A stretch of 64,000 nt of DNA from Thunnus maccoyii (Eukaryota; Chordata; Actinopteri; Scombriformes; Scombridae), in contig NC_056544.1 in NCBI RefSeq assembly GCF_910596095.1, forward strand, positions 13,501,155 through 13,565,154, in the 5' to 3' direction. Below the pieces are notes generated by a model. That model saw only the letters and a list, made by a program, of their open reading frames with translations, did no database searches and had not been told where the DNA came from. Positions 59,231 through 64,000 of this stretch are shown in pieces. A program made the position numbers and the translations under genes. Position 1 is the first letter of the stretch; each line of letters opens with the position of its first letter.

Positions 59231-61897
59231 ATGAACAACAAATTTGACGCGTGAGTACTCAAAAGTTTCTGTGGTATATGTGCTAGAGAGCGGGCTCCCC
59301 GTCGCGCCTGTAAATTCAACCGGGGAGCGTAACGTCAATGAAAGCTGTTGCGTTGCGTGTAAAAAGAGAGGTGTGTCAGCTTAAATGCATGCTCTGTGCG
59401 TTTATAAACCCGCACGACAGCGAGGTCCGCACATACAGGTGTGTTTAAAATGAAGGGAAGCAGCAGCAGGGAGTAAATAATGATTTTTAATGGGGCGGTG
59501 TGCTGTGTTGTTAGCTGTAGCTTAGCTTGGCGGAAGACGGCCAGGCCCTGAAGCCGCGGTGTGGAAGTTGTTGAGAGGCGGGGAAAGGTGCGCGCACACT
59601 CGGCTCAAACTAGACCCCCGTGGCCCTACAACACGGGCAGATAGTTAGCAGTGTGCTGGAGGCTATTTACGTTCAGGATGGTTGCTGGAGGTGTGTACAT
59701 GTTCACCATTCAACAGTCTACACCTTTGCAGTTCATAGCCAGAGAAAAAGTACACCCTGTTTCCAGTTTGCTTAACACAAGCTAATGTAGGTTAATAAAA
59801 CAGCCCTGCAATAAATCCCGCCGCCATGAAGGTTACAATGCTCTAGTTTTTGCCAAAAACTGATGTAGAAACGTTTTTGTTCACCTTCATGGCCGTATTG
59901 AAGGCTGCAGTTTGTGTCATATTTAGTCTACTCATATCTCAATGAGAGTTGACTTAATATTAGAGACACTTATCAATAGCACCACAAACTACAGCGTCCA
60001 AAATCATCATTAAGTTGAATGTTTTCCCTACAAAAACTGAGCACTATTACTTTCATGTAGATAGGATTTATTGCAGATCTGTTGTATCAGACTGCTAGGT
60101 ATACTTAGCCCTAATTGAAATGTGGTCAAACAGTGAAATGTTTGTTTGCTGTCTGTGTTTCCATCAAATCCAGTCTGAAAGACGATGACAGTGGAGACCA
60201 CGACCAGGATCAAGGTTCACCGAAAGACGGTGAGAAGGAAAAGACCGAAGACGAGGACAAGGAACAGAACATTTCCAAGAAAAAGGTGAGTCTGCAGTAT
60301 TTAACAGTGACTGACTCGTATGTATTTGTAACCTCTGACGGTGAATTTAACTTGATTTCCTCTTCTTCTTTTTTTTTCTTTTTTTTGTAGATGGTTGTAC
60401 CAGGGGCAGGAGAGCACCCTCTTCAATACAACTACACCTTCTGGTACTCCAGACGCACCCCAGGGAGACCAGCCAGCACTCAGAGCTACGAGCAGAACAT
60501 CAAACAGATTGGCAGCTTTGCCTCGGTCTGTCTCTTCTCAAGACTTATTTAGAAATGGCATAGTATAGATAGGAAGGGGGAGCTCTTTGCTTCTGTTTAT
60601 CACCTTAGCCATAAAATAGACCAAATTTATGAATACAAGCTCATCCTGAGTCATTCTCCCACAGTTGTTTATGTGAACTTCTTTTTCCCTTCCCAAGGTG
60701 GAGCAGTTCTGGCGTTTCTATAGTCACATGATCCGGCCAGGTGACCTAACAGGCCATAGTGACTTCCACCTCTTCAAGGAAGGCATCAAACCTATGTGGG
60801 AGGTGGGTACCCCAAATGTGCACAACACAGTGCCTCATAATATACTGAATCCTGCTGGTTTTACAAATGCACGACCATTCTGAAACTGTGTGCATCGTGC
60901 TTAGGATGATGCCAATAAGATGGGTGGGAAGTGGATCATCCGTCTGAGGAAAGGCCTGGCGTCTCGGTGCTGGGAAAACCTGATCCTGGCCATGCTGGGG
61001 GAGCAGTTCATGGTTGGAGAGGAGATCTGCGGGGCTGTGGTGTCAGTACGCTTCCAGGTACACTCACAAACACACACACTCTAAATATGTTGTGCACTTC
61101 CTACTCTAATATACTAACACGTGTCCTTTCTGGTTTTTATATCTCCAGGAGGACATCATCTCCATTTGGAACAAAACAGCAAGTGACCAGGCGACCACGG
61201 CCCGCATCAGAGACACGCTGCGCAGAGTCCTCAACCTGCCTCCCAACACCATCATGGAGTACAAGACACACACAGACAGCATTAAGTATGTATGTCTCAA
61301 CATTTTTATTATTTTCTCTCCAACTTCTCTTTCTTACACACACAAACACACACATAGCTGTATGCATGCTCACAATCTTTATATTTTCTCACCCAAGACG
61401 CATCGTCGGATCACATTGTAACTGTTATGCATTATAAGTGTGGCAGCCAACAGTGCTGATGTGTCAAACTTAAAACTAATCAGATTGGAGTAGTGCTGAA
61501 ACCGTTCATAAATCAAATCAATTGACAACCATTTTGATAGTCGATTAATCACTTAGTCAGTTAATTGCATGTGCTGTTAACTTCTTAAATGTGATAATTT
61601 GCCATCTTTCTCTTGTTTATATCTTTGTAAATATATTGTTTTGGGGTTTTGAACTGTTGGTCTGACAAAAACAAGCAATTTGAAGATGTTACTTTGGGTT
61701 GAGAGAAACTGCATTTCTTTACTATTTTACTTATTTCCTGACACTTCATGGACTAAACCACAACTTTTCCCAGAAAATTTGATTCACTAATTAAATTCTT
61801 TCATCACAGAACTTAACTGCTGTAAAAAAAAAAAGGGGCACAATCTGTTTTCCTTTTAATTGTTTAAGTTAGATAAGATAGATAATAATATATAATA

Positions 61898-61967
<70 letters not shown>

Positions 61968-62183
61968 GTTTAAGATAGATAATATTTAAGATATATAAAG
62001 ATATAGAAAATATATTCTTTAAAGCATATTTCATGTGCTTTTGCAGTAAATTGAAGCAGCTGGGGATCTCAGTTGATAAATATATAAAGAACGTGCTTAT
62101 TTTACTGTGAATGATCTGTGCACTGTCTTTGCAGAGCATGGGAAGACTTCCATGGTCTGGTGAATGCTAGCGGCGGACGTTAA
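59231..62183 (+). CDS. eif4e2: Translation initiation factor 4E type 2 (4EHP)
   Basis: Seven coding exons: 59231-59250, 60174-60285, 60391-60525, 60698-60802, 60905-61057, 61149-61285 and 62135-62183. Phases close to 236 aa. 4EHP binds the mRNA 5' cap weakly without recruiting eIF4G and represses translation with GIGYF1/2. The N-terminus MNNKFDALKDDDSGDHDQ equals the human one, and the core HPLQYNYTFWYSRRTPGRP through DQATTARIRDTLRRVLNL is nearly identical. Cap-stacking residues are Tyr77 and Trp123 (human Tyr78 and Trp124), and the partner-binding face includes Trp94. The last exon gives AWEDFHGLVNASGGR, one of the two C-terminal ends known for this family; an alternative last exon could lie beyond the window. 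Intron 6 holds a family B repeat and a TA run. Confidence 0.97.
61485..61812. repeat. Fish short interspersed element (family B)
   Basis: 'cattttgatagtcgattaat', 'gaactgttggtctgacaaaa' and 'acaagcaatttgaagatgtt' mark a family B copy in eif4e2 intron 6. Confidence 0.65.
61897..61963. repeat. (TA)n microsatellite
   Basis: About 66 bp of perfect TA units in eif4e2 intron 6, about 170 bp before the last coding exon. Confidence 0.95.
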
Positions 62184-63400
62184 GTTCCTGGCACAGTGAA
62201 CCTCTGCAAGGGTCTGTTTGTCATTTGCTACATCAGCTTGTACTGTTTTTTATGATTTACTTTTGGTCCTCTAATGCCCGTGTTACTTCTCTGTTTGTGT
62301 AGGTGTGTGTATATGTGATGTGCTGAGGGATGACGAGTCCAGGGACGGATACCTCTGCGTGGATTGGCACTGTGTAATTTGAAGACAGAGCAAAGGTCGG
62401 GATCAGAGGCGAGAAGACCATTCCTCCTTTGTGTCAGATTGGAAATGAAGAGAGAACCTGTTCAACAGAACACTGAACCAAGCCGAAGAGAGAAATACGC
62501 GTTATTTTTAATCAACCAGAGAAGACTGAAGCCTCAGATTTTTTCTTTTCTTTTATTTTTTAATGCAAGTTGTAACATCATTTAACTTGCCACCAGAGGG
62601 AGGCCATGTGACTGGTGTTTGCTCATCTGGTCAATAGCTGTCGACAAAGTGTACTTGACAAAATACTTCAAAACTGATCTAGATCTGATTTTTATTGTTT
62701 AACATAACATCTTAAGTCCTTCTGTTAAAGAAAGTGTATGGTAATCTGTTTTATTGGGACTCAAACAGGGTTGCAGGTAGAACTTATTTTATTACTGTGC
62801 TGTATTTTAACTACAATTCATTTGGACATTTCGAACTAGAATTATTACTATAATTGTGTACGATATATTTGTAAATACAGTCCATTTCAAAGATCACTTA
62901 ATTGAATCAGCAATGATTCTCCATCTTTGACCTGGAAGTTGAATCCCAAAGGATGAGGACCATCCTGTGTTGGGCCAGAGGGTTGTACAACGGGCATCTT
63001 ATGAATGGACTGCCAAGCTGCCTAAATCACTGTGCCTGGCCTCGAGCCCGACCGGAACCGGCTCTCCCTTCTGTCAGTGTTGTCTTTACCCTGCCTTCAA
63101 AGAATCCAATGGGCTCTGCTTTAATGTCCTCAACTCATAGGTGTAACGGAGGTCTGAAACACTGACCTTCACTCCCTTTTTTCATTTTGTAGTACAAGAA
63201 ATGAGACTGGGCCCAGGGGAGCATTTTTTGGAACCATGTCAAAAAAAAAAAAAAAAGCACCTGTAGTTTGTTGAGAAACTGTTATGCTGCCCATGTTTGG
63301 TGGTGTGATGATGGGTGCAGGTGTGTGTCAAAAGTGAAAAAGCACTGTTGGATGTACACCTGATGGATTATAGCAATAAATGTCAATTATGCATCTGCTG
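62184..63400 (+). other. eif4e2: eif4e2 3' UTR
   Basis: From the TAA stop to the poly(A) signal AATAAA at 63375-63380. No ORF of interest. A poly(A) run lies at 63240-63256. Confidence 0.6.
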
Positions 63401-64000
63401 CTAAAACTGGTTCAGTTTCACTTTCTTTCATAAATGGATGTTGGAGATGATTGGCAGCTTTCACACCAGTCCCTTCTTGCTTTACAGATACAATTTCATG
63501 ATGAATGCTTGTGCCTTCGAGTGAGTGACGTGCCTCAGTAGTGTAGTCCACTTGCAATGTGTCATCTTACTTATGATTGTTTTTGTTGATCAGCTCATCT
63601 CAAAAAACATATGATTCTGTAAAGAGATAATGAGAACAATTAATTATATTGTAACACAAGAATATATATTTTTCTACAACTGTGTCAATAGAAATACACA
63701 TGCTTACTATTAAGAATGTGGCTGCCAGCAGCAACAGTTTGGTTTGTGATTCCATACTTGGTGGCACTGGAACATTGAAATAGATTCACAAATGGTTTTA
63801 TTTATTTGAAATGGGAGTGGAGGGCATAACGGGCTGCTGGTACCGCAAATGCCTGCATTACTGAAATCAAACATGTATCAGGACAGTGGTTCCAAACACT
63901 GAGAGGTCAAACTCACCCTCCAATCCAAAATATTCATGGTCCATGTTACGTTCGTCATTGAAGCCAGGCCATTTCTTCCATATTGTGCCAATTTTCTCAC
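63401..64000. other. Sequence downstream of eif4e2, no gene seen
   Basis: Neither strand shows an ORF, splice-bounded exon or known repeat that I can support. Confidence 0.4.

Noticed and set aside
1-64000. CRISPR arrays, operons or bacterial defence systems
   Set aside because: Spliced vertebrate genes and fish repeats throughout; regularly spaced repeats are all simple microsatellites.

Overview
The window is vertebrate nuclear DNA, almost certainly from a teleost and probably a percomorph. The evidence is spliced genes with GT-AG introns, fish-type genes (a single-coding-exon ticam1, short CC chemokines, capn10, eif4e2), very many CA/GT microsatellites, and short interspersed elements of kinds I know from fish genomes. 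The species cannot be named from the sequence.

Layout. At 680-15758 (minus) lie the first four coding exons of a camsap2-type microtubule minus-end protein; the gene runs off the left edge. At 19685-21403 (minus) is a complete single-exon ticam1 (TRIF) with a TIR domain, an RHIM-like tail and a pLxIS-like motif. From 21.8 to 42.6 kb there is no clear protein gene. This part holds layered transposon remnants, a few unique stretches that may be conserved non-coding elements, and the pieces of a possible plus-strand spliced non-coding transcript (31.4-42.4 kb). That transcript would lead into a two-hairpin microRNA cluster, mir-181a and mir-181b (42.6-42.9 kb). A four-exon CCL20-like chemokine (46449-47145, minus) and a second four-exon CC chemokine (50103-50779, plus) follow, divergently arranged. 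Then come two plus-strand genes in tight tandem: capn10 (52264-57859, 12 coding exons, 665 aa) and eif4e2/4EHP (59231-62183, 7 coding exons, 236 aa).

Function. ticam1 and the two chemokines are innate-immune genes: TLR adaptor signalling leading to IRF3/NF-kB and leukocyte attraction. The others are cytoskeletal (camsap2), proteolytic (capn10), translational (eif4e2) and post-transcriptional (mir-181). Nothing shows that they form one pathway; the order is best read as conserved synteny. Exon boundaries were set by hand from GT/AG sites and reading phase. For camsap2, both chemokines, capn10 and eif4e2 the phases close exactly, which strongly supports the models. I found no novel multi-gene system. 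The most unusual items are the mir-181 cluster with a changed base in miR-181b, its possible host transcript, the five-cysteine chemokine, a composite nested hAT element present twice, and a LINE tail between inverted arms.
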